A DNA stretch of 64,000 nt from Echinicola arenosa (GCF_014841125.1 NZ_JACYTQ010000001.1:1-64000), one strand, 5' to 3'. Numbered from the stretch's first letter, positions 45,270 through 54,784 are shown. Numbers and translations are program-made. Notes: a model not told the origin generated them from the sequence alone.

Positions 45270-46741
45270 TATTTCGCAGGAGCTCCCTTTTCAGGTAAAG
45301 CTTTTTGGATAAAGTCCCTAATGTCATCATTAGCTGTTTCCAAGTCCTCAGACCTCAAGTACATCATGTGTCCACTTCGGTATCCTTTCCATTCCAACCT
45401 ATCTTTTAACTTTCCGCTTGGATCCATTTGCCACATGGAATACTTGGCATTAAAGTAATCTGTACCTCCATCATAATATCCCGATTGGATCATGACATGT
45501 AAGTAAGGATTTTGAGCTACAGCAGAACGTAAATTCTCACCTGTCCTATCTCCTGACCTGTCCCAGGGGTGAACTGGGCCAAAAAGGTAATAATTTAAGT
45601 CAGTCTTAAAATTCAGGCCATTGATCATATAATCATTGAATGCAGGAGCAAATGCATGGTTCCAAGCCGTCAAAGCGGGGTCATGGTCATATCGTGTTCC
45701 GGCATCTTGCCTATCAATCCCTCTATATCGACTATCCAAGCGACCTATGGTCAAGCCCTTATCCCTTAACAACTCTTTCCAGAAGTAGCTTGTAGGAACA
45801 GCTAAATTATGTTCTAAAATCACTCGTTCATCCAAGCCTGAGTAAAGAGACATTCTCTTGGCTAGAGACTCTTTTCTTTCCTCTTCCAAAAAACCTCCTT
45901 TAACCATAGCAGGAATCAATTCACTAACGGTAAACTCTTCCACTTCAGGCAATATTTCCTCTAAATCCTTACTTTGTAGACTTGGATCCAGCACGCCATG
46001 ATACCAAGCCGTTGCAGCATAATAAGGGAGGTAGTTTGCTGCAGCGATTGGCCCCTCCCGATCGATCCCCAAATCTGTGGGAGAAACCAAAACTACCCCA
46101 TTAAAATACATCCACTCATTGCCCTGCAACCTATTGACCAAACCTGATACACGGGTAGTGCCATAACTTTCTCCAATTAGGAACTTTGGTGAAGCCCACC
46201 TGTTTTGGCGGTTAACAAATGTCCTAACCCATTCTGCCAAATAATCAATATCGGCATTTACTCCAAAAAACATGGATCGCTTTGCTTCCTTGTCAGTTAT
46301 CCTGGAATAACCTGTATTCACCGGATCCACATAAACAATATCTGCTACATCCAAGATTGAATGCGGATTATCTTTCACCCCATAAGGTTGGACAGGATTA
46401 CCTTCATCATCGATATTCAACAATACTGGCCCAGTATAGGCAATATGCATCCAAATCGAAGCCGATCCTGGGCCACCATTGAATGAAATTACCAAAGGCC
46501 TATTGGCTTTATCAGAAATATCATTACGCTCATAATAAGTGTAGAAAAGGTAAGCCACTTCTTTACCATCATTATCCCAAACTGGTTGCGTCCCAACTGT
46601 GGCAGAATAGGGTACGACCTTTCCTTTTATGGTAACCTGATGCTTGGAGGTAGCAGAAGAGTCAGAGTTTAGCTTTTCCTGCGCCATAAGGGACAATGAA
46701 ATCCCTAAAAATGTTAATACTGAAAGTATCGATCTTTTCAT
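45266..46741 (-). CDS. S10-family serine carboxypeptidase
   Basis: This 491-residue protein has a signal peptide ending LMAQ. The fold is alpha/beta hydrolase of the S10 family: NGGPGSASIW forms the oxyanion region, the catalytic Ser lies in IGESYGTTR, the Asp in QSGYYDGGTDYF and the His in YRSGHMMYL. S10 enzymes remove C-terminal residues at acid pH; this one is probably periplasmic or outer-membrane associated. It is monocistronic. Confidence 0.93.
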   Translation of the reverse strand: MKRSILSVLTFLGISLSLMAQEKLNSDSSATSKHQVTIKGKVVPYSATVGTQPVWDNDGKEVAYLFYTYYERNDISDKANRPLVISFNGGPGSASIWMHIAYTGPVLLNIDDEGNPVQPYGVKDNPHSILDVADIVYVDPVNTGYSRITDKEAKRSMFFGVNADIDYLAEWVRTFVNRQNRWASPKFLIGESYGTTRVSGLVNRLQGNEWMYFNGVVLVSPTDLGIDREGPIAAANYLPYYAATAWYHGVLDPSLQSKDLEEILPEVEEFTVSELIPAMVKGGFLEEERKESLAKRMSLYSGLDERVILEHNLAVPTSYFWKELLRDKGLTIGRLDSRYRGIDRQDAGTRYDHDPALTAWNHAFAPAFNDYMINGLNFKTDLNYYLFGPVHPWDRSGDRTGENLRSAVAQNPYLHVMIQSGYYDGGTDYFNAKYSMWQMDPSGKLKDRLEWKGYRSGHMMYLRSEDLETANDDIRDFIQKALPEKGAPAKY

Positions 46742-47430
46742 AAAATCTAAATTAAGTGAGGGCTGAATATAAAAATTTATCTGTATATCCGCTATTTCAC
46801 CAGGACATTTAACCCTTCAAAACATTCTCTCAAGGACAGCTCAGATCTCACAGAAATGATTGTCTAAACCTTTCTACTGCCCCTGCTAGGTCCATGGAAT
46901 CTCCGTTGCGGGACGGACAGGCAGTGGGAGTCAGGTTACTGGTGTGAAATTGGTCCATATTAATGAATGTAACATTTTTAACATTGACTCTTTAACCCAT
47001 ATTTAACCCCTAGTTAAGCCGTGTTTATCCCGTGTTTTAGCCGTGTTTCTCTTATCAGTGATTCAGGCTTGTCTACACCTTAAGTACTGGAAAAACTTGG
47101 GTACATCCCTTTCAATGTTTTGGTTATAAGAACCTTGGGAATCCTTCTGTCCCTCATCGCGATAAGCCAATATTTTTCCAACTATTAAGGAGCTGAATGG
47201 CTGATTTGATTTTTCGAATTGTTGGGGGATCAGATAGCTCGGATAAGATTTTCTTTCTTGCCACATATTTCGACCAACACAAAGGTTGCTATCCTACTTT
47301 GGTCAAATTGTAGCATCGGGCTTTAATAAATGCATACTGAAGAAAAGCTATATTGTAAATGCTTGAGTTGATCCATTTAATAGTTTAAACAAATGATTTA
47401 TGTGCAAGGAAACATTTTTAATAATAGGTA
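46742..47430. other. Gene-free stretch with repeat fragments
   Basis: I see no convincing gene. At 46786-46803 there is a fragment of the left end of the MITE-like repeat. At about 46990-47050 there is a degenerate array of a 13-14 base unit (CTTTAACCC, then CCGTGTTT), related in style to 763-812 but on the opposite strand. Small frames here have no family similarity that I can see. Confidence 0.45.
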
Positions 47431-47588
47431 CATCCGCAACTGTACCAGAAAAGATTAAAAGCGTATGGAAACGATCGTTTTGTTTGATTGAGGTATCCAC
47501 TGCTTCAGGCTTCAGTTCTATCTGGCAGTTAGACAGGCTTCCGACCACTTAAGCAAAGAATGTATGGTTACTGGCGTCATGGCGGATA
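47431..47588. repeat. MITE-like repeat, complete copy
   Basis: This 158-bp copy has a left end with one change (CATCCGC) and a right end GCGGATA. The interior carries the shared CTGCTTCAGGCTTC and GACAGGCTTCCGACCACTT segments. Confidence 0.7.
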
Positions 47589-47760
47589 TTCAGAAAAATT
47601 TATTAGACTACATTTAGCAAGATTCATAATGGTGGTCAAAAAGTGATTTTAAGGGAACGATATTATCAGTTGTACCCTCAAATAATGGTGTACTTATGGC
47701 ACTTTTATTGCAAATGGATGTACTGAATAAAATACATCCTAATTATCAATGTTTTGACCA

Positions 47761-48342
47761 ATGAAAATATTTTTAAAGAAATGTCCAATTGCTAGTTTTC
47801 TGCTGGTATCAATAGTGGCTTTCGTATCCTGTATGGAAGAAACCCCAATGAAAGAAGAAGTAATTAATGTTCAACATTACCCTATAGTCAAAAACAATGA
47901 TGTTGACAATCCTACGTTATGGTTAAGGGTTCAGTTTAGCCACCAAAAAGGGACAGATGAGTGGTCTGAAATAGCTATCCATGATATTGAGGGCTTTAAC
48001 TATGAAATTGGTAATAATTATGAATTAAGCATACGAAAAGAAGAGGCATATCACAGTGCCTCGGATATGTATTATGTAAAATACACTTTACTTTCAGAAA
48101 TTTCAAAAGAGCCAGTTAGCTCAAACACAACATTTGAAATACCCCTTAAATCGAGTGCATACAATCCTACCAATCTTGTTTATGGAAGTGTGGAACTTGG
48201 CTACAAATTGCTTGGGGAAATCCCCATCATTTGTACTTCTCTTTGTAATGATTTGGAATCAAATCTAGCCACAAACGCAGAAGTGGCAGGAGTCTTCAAG
48301 CACGAGGGAGATGGATACATAAAATTAATTCAACTAAAGTAG
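47761..48342 (+). CDS. DUF4377-like lipoprotein
   Basis: The 193-residue protein has a signal peptide with lipobox (IVAFVSC). A mature domain of about 70 residues holds EWSEIAIHDIEGFNYEIGNNYELSIRKEE and DMYYVKYTLLSEIS, which resembles the DUF4377 pattern of small surface or META-like domains. The C-terminal part has IPIICTSLCNDL with a Cys pair. No function is known. It ends just before the convergent WYL regulator gene. Confidence 0.65.
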   Translation: MKIFLKKCPIASFLLVSIVAFVSCMEETPMKEEVINVQHYPIVKNNDVDNPTLWLRVQFSHQKGTDEWSEIAIHDIEGFNYEIGNNYELSIRKEEAYHSASDMYYVKYTLLSEISKEPVSSNTTFEIPLKSSAYNPTNLVYGSVELGYKLLGEIPIICTSLCNDLESNLATNAEVAGVFKHEGDGYIKLIQLK

Positions 48343-48353
48343 GCTACCACAAG

Positions 48354-49292
48354 TTATACTTTATTATGTTGAAAGGCTGAGAAAATTTTTTCAGCCTTTT
48401 TTATTTGTTCTTCCAAATAAGCCTTCAATTCCTCCCCTTCTTCCAGTTCTACCTCTCCAGGCAATCCCAAAATAAACCTACCGACGCCAGGTAACTCAGG
48501 TATCTCAGACTCAAAATAATATCGCCCGCCTTTGACATAAGTGAAAGGCTTGGCATCAGGATGCTCTTCCATTAGTAACTGATAGGCTTTTTTTGACAAT
48601 TTAAGCTTTACTTTAAATTGATCTTTTCCTGTAAAACCAAAAAGTCCCTGCTCCAAAACTTCGTGCAATGGCTCATACTCTTGCTTCTTAGTACTCACAT
48701 GAACTGCTCCAATCCGTTCCAGTTTAAAAAGCTTCATCTCTTTACTAGCCACTTCTAAAGCATACACAGATTCAAAATTATTATTGAATGCCACCGGCTC
48801 AATCAACCTATCAGAAATAGAATCACTGCTCAATGAATAATAATCTTTGAGTGTTACTTGCAACTTATTTTTAATGGCATCACTAATTTCATCCACAAAC
48901 ATTCCTAAGTGCGCATTAAAAAGTTGAGAGACGCTTTGCTGAAAATCCGATCTTATATGAACCTTCTGAAGTATAGAATCCTTCAACAGGTTTTTCTTCA
49001 CTCCTTTATTCATCAAATCAATGATGTAGGAAGTTTCATCTTCGGTGAAAGTTCCATAAAATGAATCCTTATGATGATCTATTCGGTCTTCAATTTTAAA
49101 CTTCCCATATTGTTTTTTTACCTGAAACCCCAGTTCTTTCAAAAGATTAAAATACCTGTATATCGTACGTCTATCAGTCCCTAAAGACTCCGCTAACCGT
49201 CCTACTGGTTTACCAACATTAGAACGGAGCAAATTAATTAATTTAAAGACCCTCAGTATTTTTTGTTGCTCTACACTTTTAGTTTTAGCCAT
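48354..49292 (-). CDS. HTH-11/WYL-domain transcriptional regulator
   Basis: This 312-residue protein has an N-terminal winged helix (LRVFKLINLLRSNVGKPVGRL, then GTDRRTIYRYFNLLKELGF). A central linker leads to a WYL-type domain (LIEPVAFNNNFESVYALEV). A C-terminal WCX-like part follows, with FKVKLKLSKKAYQLLMEE and EIPELPGVGRFILGL. WYL regulators sense nucleotide ligands or DNA damage products. The neighbours give no clear target. Confidence 0.88.
   Translation of the reverse strand: MAKTKSVEQQKILRVFKLINLLRSNVGKPVGRLAESLGTDRRTIYRYFNLLKELGFQVKKQYGKFKIEDRIDHHKDSFYGTFTEDETSYIIDLMNKGVKKNLLKDSILQKVHIRSDFQQSVSQLFNAHLGMFVDEISDAIKNKLQVTLKDYYSLSSDSISDRLIEPVAFNNNFESVYALEVASKEMKLFKLERIGAVHVSTKKQEYEPLHEVLEQGLFGFTGKDQFKVKLKLSKKAYQLLMEEHPDAKPFTYVKGGRYYFESEIPELPGVGRFILGLPGEVELEEGEELKAYLEEQIKKAEKIFSAFQHNKV
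48372..48399 (+). terminator. Terminator of the DUF4377-like gene, inside the WYL gene
   Basis: AAAGGCTGA at 48372-48380 pairs with TCAGCCTTT at 48391-48399 and is followed by T residues. It lies inside the last codons of the convergent WYL gene. Confidence 0.75.
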
Positions 49293-49422
49293 GACCCATT
49301 AAATTTCAGAATGCAATTTAAGTTTTAGTAAATAAAAGTGCAGTTTAGTGACACGAATTGTCAATTTTTAATTATTACGTGCACTGGCAAAGTATTGTTT
49401 TGCCAGCCTATTTGAAGTCTAT

Positions 49423-51090
49423 ATGCCTAATCAACTCAATCAAAACCAGCAATATTTAACATTAGGAGCTGGGGGTTTCTTTCTGGTAGTCTATTGGATA
49501 TTTGGCTATGATGGGATTACTTTCAGTGATGACGTCTCTTACCTTGAACTTGGCCAAAGGTTTTGGATGGGGGAAGAGGTGCTGACCAATGACCATTTTA
49601 CTAGTCGGTGGGGAGCTTATATATTTTCTGGCTTGATCACCTTTCTCTTTGGCTACAACGATCATCTGGCATCACTTTCATCTTTGATTTACTATTTAGG
49701 GGCAATGCTAATGATTTGGAAAACCCTTCCCAACCCAACCTCCAGAGGGTTCTTTGTGCTTTTTTTTGCCAGCAATGTCTATTTACTCCACTTTTTGACC
49801 AAAGTTTATCCGGATGCTGCGTTAGTATTTTGGACGGCCTTAATTCTGTTTGCTGCATTCTATCGTCATCAAAAACCCTTATGGTCCGCTCTCCTTATGT
49901 CCGCAGCTTTCTTTGTTGGTTTCTGCACAAAAGAAACCATCGTATTTCTGGCTCCACTTCCTTTAATGCTATGGTGGTTGGATTTCCGAAATAAAGCACA
50001 AAGGCTGTTTTATGTTTATTTTTTTAGTTCTTTGGTAATCTTAGCTATTGGATACCTTACTTATTTTTCTTTAAAATTTGAAGATCCATTGTTTCGCTTT
50101 AAAAGTATTCAAGACGGTCATTATATCTCTCCATATACTTATTTTGACAAAGACTGGAAAGTTATGCTTCAGCGCATCACCTACTCCCCTGTTTTTACAT
50201 TTGTCGAAAGAGCCTATTGGCTTTGGTTTATTTTAGCAGTTCCTGGGATTTTTAGGGCTTTTAAAAACAAAAGAGATTTATCGTTGATCTTTGCCTTTAG
50301 CTCAATTTGCCTGATCTTGGGCTTTTGGTTTATGAGTACTAGTTTTTCCTATTACAACCCTATTTACCTGAATCCCAGACACCTCATTATTCTATTAGTC
50401 CCATTTTCAGTAAACATTGCTTTGGAAAGTAAAAGATGGATGGACAATTTTTTTTGGAACCGCTTCTGCTCACTTTGGATAGCATTTGGTGGTTTCATAG
50501 CCCTTGGAGCGCTAGATTGGAAATTGGGAACATACTATATTCTTTTTGCAGGTGCATTGCTGTTATGTCCCAAACCAATCAAAACAGTATCATTAGTCAT
50601 TCTACTGATTTTGCCCACTTTTATTTCTGTTGGATATCAAAAGCATTTGAAAAACTACCCACATTTGAAAGAGGAATTTACAAAAGCAATGGAAAAAAGC
50701 CGCTCTTCTTTCCCTTTAGTTACACACGACTTTCTGTTGAAGAGCAGAGGAGTAATTACAGGAAACTATAACAAAGCCCCTCATGCACTTGCTTTGGACG
50801 GCTTAAAAGAAAAAGTCCGTCTTGATCAGCAACCAGAAGAATTTCAAGTGTTTATTTACAAATACTACAAACATGCTTACCCAGAAGAAGTGGGTTTTGT
50901 AAATGAGGTCAACCGTATTACGGAAAACAACCACTATGTCCCTGTGAATATTTTCGAAGACAAATGGATAAAAATCACCCACTTCAAGAGAGTTTCTCCT
51001 TTGTCACCTTTTTCCAACAGCGAATATTCGATTAACATTGAACCCTACTCGGAACTGTTCTCCTGGAGTTCCATTGACACCGGCCAATAA
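49423..51090 (+). CDS. Glycosyltransferase 39-like multi-pass membrane protein
   Basis: The protein has 555 residues and about a dozen hydrophobic segments. The first periplasmic loop has FSDDVSYLELGQRFW, matching the acidic motif expected in GT-C enzymes (PMT/ArnT-type). It resembles the shorter protein at 5073-6236. The probable role is transfer of a sugar from a polyprenyl carrier to an outer-surface acceptor; donor and acceptor are unknown. The last roughly 28 residues are encoded on the strand opposite the end of a DUF5777 gene, so they are doubtful. Confidence 0.72.
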   Translation: MPNQLNQNQQYLTLGAGGFFLVVYWIFGYDGITFSDDVSYLELGQRFWMGEEVLTNDHFTSRWGAYIFSGLITFLFGYNDHLASLSSLIYYLGAMLMIWKTLPNPTSRGFFVLFFASNVYLLHFLTKVYPDAALVFWTALILFAAFYRHQKPLWSALLMSAAFFVGFCTKETIVFLAPLPLMLWWLDFRNKAQRLFYVYFFSSLVILAIGYLTYFSLKFEDPLFRFKSIQDGHYISPYTYFDKDWKVMLQRITYSPVFTFVERAYWLWFILAVPGIFRAFKNKRDLSLIFAFSSICLILGFWFMSTSFSYYNPIYLNPRHLIILLVPFSVNIALESKRWMDNFFWNRFCSLWIAFGGFIALGALDWKLGTYYILFAGALLLCPKPIKTVSLVILLILPTFISVGYQKHLKNYPHLKEEFTKAMEKSRSSFPLVTHDFLLKSRGVITGNYNKAPHALALDGLKEKVRLDQQPEEFQVFIYKYYKHAYPEEVGFVNEVNRITENNHYVPVNIFEDKWIKITHFKRVSPLSPFSNSEYSINIEPYSELFSWSSIDTGQ

Positions 51091-51864
51091 ATATTGCTCA
51101 TTTAAAGCCTGACTGGTCACAAAATACATCTGAAACACATGCCCTCCTGCTTCCACATCAATCCCTAGTCCTAGGTTGTTTTTCAAATCATTATTGAGGT
51201 TCGGGATATATTGAAATGTCAAGGAGGATTTTCCCGTAATTTTATACTTTGCACTCATCCCCAACGCCAGATACAAATTCTCATTCTCTTCTATTCTGAA
51301 TACAGAAAGTGGGTTGGAAAAATAAGCTAACATTGGACTTAACTGTACACTGATTTTATCGTTAAACTTTCTCGCTAACATTACCTGAGCAGCATAACTT
51401 AACCGATCTGAAAAGCTAACTTCTGGTTCAGTCACATAGGAATAATCTACTGAGTTTATCCCGGCTCCTCCCATTAAGCTGACAGAAAAAGGTATTGAAT
51501 TGTTATAAGTCTGCTGAAATAAATGGTATCTACCATACAGGTCATAAACCTTGTCCAAACTTGACCTGGACATACCCAATGAGAACCTATCAGAAACCCC
51601 ATACTCAAAACTAAATTGGATGTTCGCCCCATTATCCAAGCCAAAAAGATTTTGAATCCCTCCATCCAAAGTTCCAAAAGTATGCATGATGGCAAAATGA
51701 AGGCTCTTCTTTTCCAAAGGTTCCACCGTAAGTAAATTAATATGTCTAGGAGCATGAAAAATCAAATCAACTTTCCTGTTTTCTTCTGCAGGCTTTCGCT
51801 CCAACTGCGCTAAAACACAGTTTGAGAGAAAAAACAAAACCAATAAAAAAACGATATTCTTCAT
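51004..51864 (-). CDS. DUF5777-family outer membrane beta-barrel protein
   Basis: This 286-residue protein has a signal peptide ending CVLAQ and beta strands throughout. It shares with the 22106-23011 product the signatures IQNLFGLDNGANIQFSFEY, SLDKVYDLYGRY and RVGFNVNRIFAV at the end. The family is DUF5777, of unknown function. It is the third gene of a Rieske-YceI-DUF5777 group, starting 2 bases after the YceI stop. The 3' end overlaps the convergent glycosyltransferase gene by 87 bases. Confidence 0.82.
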   Translation of the reverse strand: MKNIVFLLVLFFLSNCVLAQLERKPAEENRKVDLIFHAPRHINLLTVEPLEKKSLHFAIMHTFGTLDGGIQNLFGLDNGANIQFSFEYGVSDRFSLGMSRSSLDKVYDLYGRYHLFQQTYNNSIPFSVSLMGGAGINSVDYSYVTEPEVSFSDRLSYAAQVMLARKFNDKISVQLSPMLAYFSNPLSVFRIEENENLYLALGMSAKYKITGKSSLTFQYIPNLNNDLKNNLGLGIDVEAGGHVFQMYFVTSQALNEQYLLAGVNGTPGEQFRVGFNVNRIFAVGKR

Positions 51865-51866
51865 AG

Positions 51867-52427
51867 TTATGGTGATTTAAGGTTAGCTTTTACAGTAATC
51901 GTTTGTTCTTCAGAAAGCTCATAAAACATGATTTTGGGAATAGCAATACCATGATCACCTAATAAGACTTTAAACTGGGCTGACAATTCCAGTACTTCTC
52001 CATCAGTTGACTGTTTCAAGGTGCCTTTGATTTTCATGTCTTGGCTTACCCCATGAATCTTAAACTCTCCATCCACCATGACTTCTTTGCCATTTTTGAA
52101 TTGTTCCTTCAGCGCTTCATCCATATCCACTACCTTACCGGTAAATTCTGCATATGGAAACTCAGTTGTTTCAAGGTAATTTTCTCTCATATGCCTATCT
52201 CTTAGGCCTATCCCTGTTTGTAAAGTATTGAGATCAATGTAAAAATCCACCAGATTTTTATCTAAATCAATCAGTCCATTCAACTGATCAGATTTCCCTT
52301 TAAATTCGTTCAGAGCAGCATTTGAAAGAAATTCCACATGACCAGACGTCGTTTGATAAGCTTGACTAAAAGCATGTTGGGTATTCCCCAAGTAAATGAT
52401 ATAAAATATGATGAAGAGCTTCCTCAT
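51867..52427 (-). CDS. YceI-family periplasmic protein
   Basis: The 186-residue protein has a signal peptide ending HAFSQ, then the YceI barrel with GHVEFLSNAALNEFKGKSDQL, LRDRHMRENYLETTEFPYAEF and GEFKIHGVSQDMKIKG. The IHGVSQ and RDRHM motifs are typical of the core YceI group. Its ATG shares one base with the Rieske gene stop, so the two are tightly coupled. It corresponds to 23015-23551 in the parallel cluster. Confidence 0.92.
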   Translation of the reverse strand: MRKLFIIFYIIYLGNTQHAFSQAYQTTSGHVEFLSNAALNEFKGKSDQLNGLIDLDKNLVDFYIDLNTLQTGIGLRDRHMRENYLETTEFPYAEFTGKVVDMDEALKEQFKNGKEVMVDGEFKIHGVSQDMKIKGTLKQSTDGEVLELSAQFKVLLGDHGIAIPKIMFYELSEEQTITVKANLKSP

Positions 52428-52930
52428 TATCTTTTGGTTATGGTCAAAATATCATCTTGTACCGAAGTAGTATAAGATTTCAATGGGGTCGATGCAGGGC
52501 CATTTTCTACAGATCCTGACACATTAAACCTTGAACCATGGCAACCACAGATAAATTGGTTACTTTGAAAAGACCAATTGGTATCGCAATTTTGATGGGT
52601 ACAAATAGATGTCAAGGCGTTAAAATCATTATTACCTGTATTGACCACCAATACTTTTGCGGAAGCTATCAGCAACCAGCCACCAGAGGTTTTAAGCCCA
52701 ACTTGCTTATTTAGATCCACGCTTACCAAATTTCCATTAACTGAAATACCATCGTTGTTGCCATTGCTAGGGTTGGAAGGAATGGAGGGCTCCATATCTT
52801 CAGAGCTGCCGCAAGCTGTAAAAAATGATACTCCAAACATGGACATTACCGATAGTGATCCTGCTTTGGCTAAAAACTCCCTCCTATCTTGTGAGAGTGT
52901 TCCTGAGTTTGGGTTATTTTGCTTTTTCAT
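52427..52930 (-). CDS. Rieske 2Fe-2S protein, Tat-exported lipoprotein
   Basis: From the ATG at 52930 the protein is 167 residues. A twin-arginine signal (DRREFLAKAG) is followed by a lipobox-like FFTACG. The Rieske cluster ligands are in ICTHQNC and ICGCHGSRF, with Cys-His in each. It is a soluble-domain Rieske protein, not a bc1 subunit, because no cytochrome b gene is adjacent. It heads the Rieske-YceI-DUF5777 group, so it probably passes electrons to a periplasmic or outer-membrane partner. Confidence 0.92.
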   Translation of the reverse strand: MKKQNNPNSGTLSQDRREFLAKAGSLSVMSMFGVSFFTACGSSEDMEPSIPSNPSNGNNDGISVNGNLVSVDLNKQVGLKTSGGWLLIASAKVLVVNTGNNDFNALTSICTHQNCDTNWSFQSNQFICGCHGSRFNVSGSVENGPASTPLKSYTTSVQDDILTITKR

Positions 52931-53092
52931 ATCGAGATATACGCACATTGGCTACCTCGCAGATTTCCGGAATAATATTTTGTTAATCACACCATTCTTT
53001 ACTAATTAACATTATTGACACTTACCAAACTGAAAATAAGTCAGTTAGAAATAGTAAATTGAGAATTCATTTTTCACTAACTACTCGGGAAC

Positions 53093-53608
53093 ATGACTTT
53101 AAAAGAAGCCATTACGCTAATAGAGTCAGCAAATATTCAGGATCATAATGGGCAAAAATGGATGGATCTGGGCTGTGGTTCAGGAGTTTTCAGTAGGGCG
53201 CTAGGAAATATACTGCCTCCAAATAGCACCATCTATGCAATTGACAAAACTTACCAAGAAGTAGAAGAATGGATCAATACTAAATTTGAAATTCAATTTT
53301 TACAGTTGGACTTTATACATCATGACCTACCTGCAGTCCAACTCGACGGAATTATTATGGCTAATAGCCTGCATTATGTAAAGGATCCTGGCACCTTTTT
53401 AAAGTCTATTAAAAAAAGGCTTGAATCCACTTCAAGTATTATAATTATCGAATACAACACAGATAAACCCAATCCTTGGATTCCATACCCTCTAAACTAT
53501 CTCCGACTCAGTGATGTCATATTTGCAGCAGGTTTTTCAAAAATTAGATTATTGAACAAAACAAAGTCAATCTATGGTGGGGAAATATATTCTGCTCAAA
53601 TCATTTAA
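53093..53608 (+). CDS. Class I SAM-dependent methyltransferase
   Basis: The 171-residue protein has motif I MDLGCGSGVFSRALG for SAM binding, an acidic end of strand 2 (YAIDKT), and motif IV-like DGIIMANSLHYVKD. It is a short Methyltransf_11/25 type without a substrate-specific extension. The substrate cannot be predicted. It stands alone, with gene-free DNA downstream. Confidence 0.85.
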   Translation: MTLKEAITLIESANIQDHNGQKWMDLGCGSGVFSRALGNILPPNSTIYAIDKTYQEVEEWINTKFEIQFLQLDFIHHDLPAVQLDGIIMANSLHYVKDPGTFLKSIKKRLESTSSIIIIEYNTDKPNPWIPYPLNYLRLSDVIFAAGFSKIRLLNKTKSIYGGEIYSAQII

Positions 53609-53655
53609 TATCAATCGAAGTAGGAAACTTCTATTATTATATTTGAAAAAATGTA

Positions 53656-53796
53656 TATCCGCAATTGCACCAGTAAAGGTTAAAAGCGAGTCGAAATGTT
53701 TGTTTTAATTAAAATATCAACTGCTTCGGTCTTCAGGCTTCAAACTTCTGACCACTTTAAGCAAAGGATTTAAGGTTACTGGCATCATTGCGGATA
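53656..53796. repeat. MITE-like repeat, complete copy
   Basis: A 141-bp copy has terminal TATCCGC and GCGGATA. Outside these, the ends stay complementary for several more bases (CAATT/CATTG). The central part is shorter than in the copies at 43261 and 47431. Confidence 0.7.
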
Positions 53797-54436
53797 ATCA
53801 GATTGAAAAATAGAAATGTATAACCTGATCAAAATTTTGAATTTAGGTTAAAAAGCAAAAGCTATGAAACAAAGTCCCATAGCTTTAATCAATTAACAAT
53901 AAACCCATAAGTAAGTCTTAAAGGGTGAGTGCCCAACAATTTATCAAACAAAACAGGACTTCAACTACTAAATCAAACCTCTTTGCTTAAACAAAAATGT
54001 AAGACAGATTTGCCAATCTCAACACCCTAACATTCAACAAACTTACCTTACAAAGGTAAAACTTTTTTTATCGCCATAAATACATTAATAAAATATTTTA
54101 TAATTAAATATATAGTTATAGTATATTTTATAAAAAGTATATTTAATATCTATACATCCAATATTACACCAAATAATAATTTGACTCAAAAAACAAAAAC
54201 CAAGCTCACCTGCATCTGATTCAGACAAGCTTGGTTCCACAGACCTTAACTAAAAAAGCAATCAAGCAAATAGAAATTATCCCTGATCACATTCAAAATC
54301 AATGTTCACTATCGACCAGTTGTTGTTCGTTTTTATCAATGTAACAATAGAAAATCTTGTTTAAAACGCTTCCAAGGCCATTGGCATATTTTTGGTACAA
54401 GAAGATGGAAATCTATTTTACCATTAATTTTCATCA
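53797..54436. other. Gene-free stretch with two stem-loops
   Basis: No gene is supported. AAAGCTATG/CATAGCTTT pairs at 53858-53866 and 53878-53886, and AACCAAGCT/AGCTTGGTT pairs at 54198-54206 and 54228-54236. Both are terminator-like, which hints that short transcripts or small unannotated genes start nearby. The stretch 54050-54180 is very AT-rich. Confidence 0.4.
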
Positions 54437-54631
54437 ATGAAACTATTCATAAGCCTCGTTCTTTGGACCATTCTTTTTGTACTTTGTTGGCCACTTGCCT
54501 TGCTTTTACTTTTGCTATATCCCCTAATATGGTTGTTGGTATTACCATTTAGAATTCTAGGGTTCGGAGTGACACTCACCTTATCGATGATCACTGCGCT
54601 GTTTATGCTCCCTTTCAATGCTTTCAAATAG
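54437..54631 (+). CDS. Small hydrophobic membrane protein
   Basis: This 64-residue protein is almost entirely hydrophobic, with two probable membrane helices (LVLWTILFVLCWPLALLLLLLYPL cut near Trp-Pro, and GVTLTLSMITALFML). Similar tiny membrane proteins are common in Bacteroidota and have no known role. A minus-strand frame covers the same bases but has no family features. Confidence is limited by the size. Confidence 0.5.
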   Translation: MKLFISLVLWTILFVLCWPLALLLLLLYPLIWLLVLPFRILGFGVTLTLSMITALFMLPFNAFK

Positions 54632-54784
54632 TAGAACACCATTTGAGGCTTGACAACTAAATGGCCTAAAAACAACTTTCCTCTTAGGACAAACAACCCA
54701 TCACTAATAAAAGACACAAGTAACCTTGTGTCTCCCAAAGCCGTAAAAGCAATTCCCTAACAAATATTTTCCATAATCGTGAAA

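Noticed and set aside
47063-47548. Two minus-strand frames of 66-67 residues
   Set aside because: Both lie in repeat-bearing DNA, one across the MITE-like copy, and neither resembles a known protein.
54424-54738. Minus-strand frame of 104 residues
   Set aside because: It covers the small membrane protein gene at 54437-54631. Its composition (KSKSKASGQQ) looks like a reverse reading, and the plus-strand frame is a better membrane protein.
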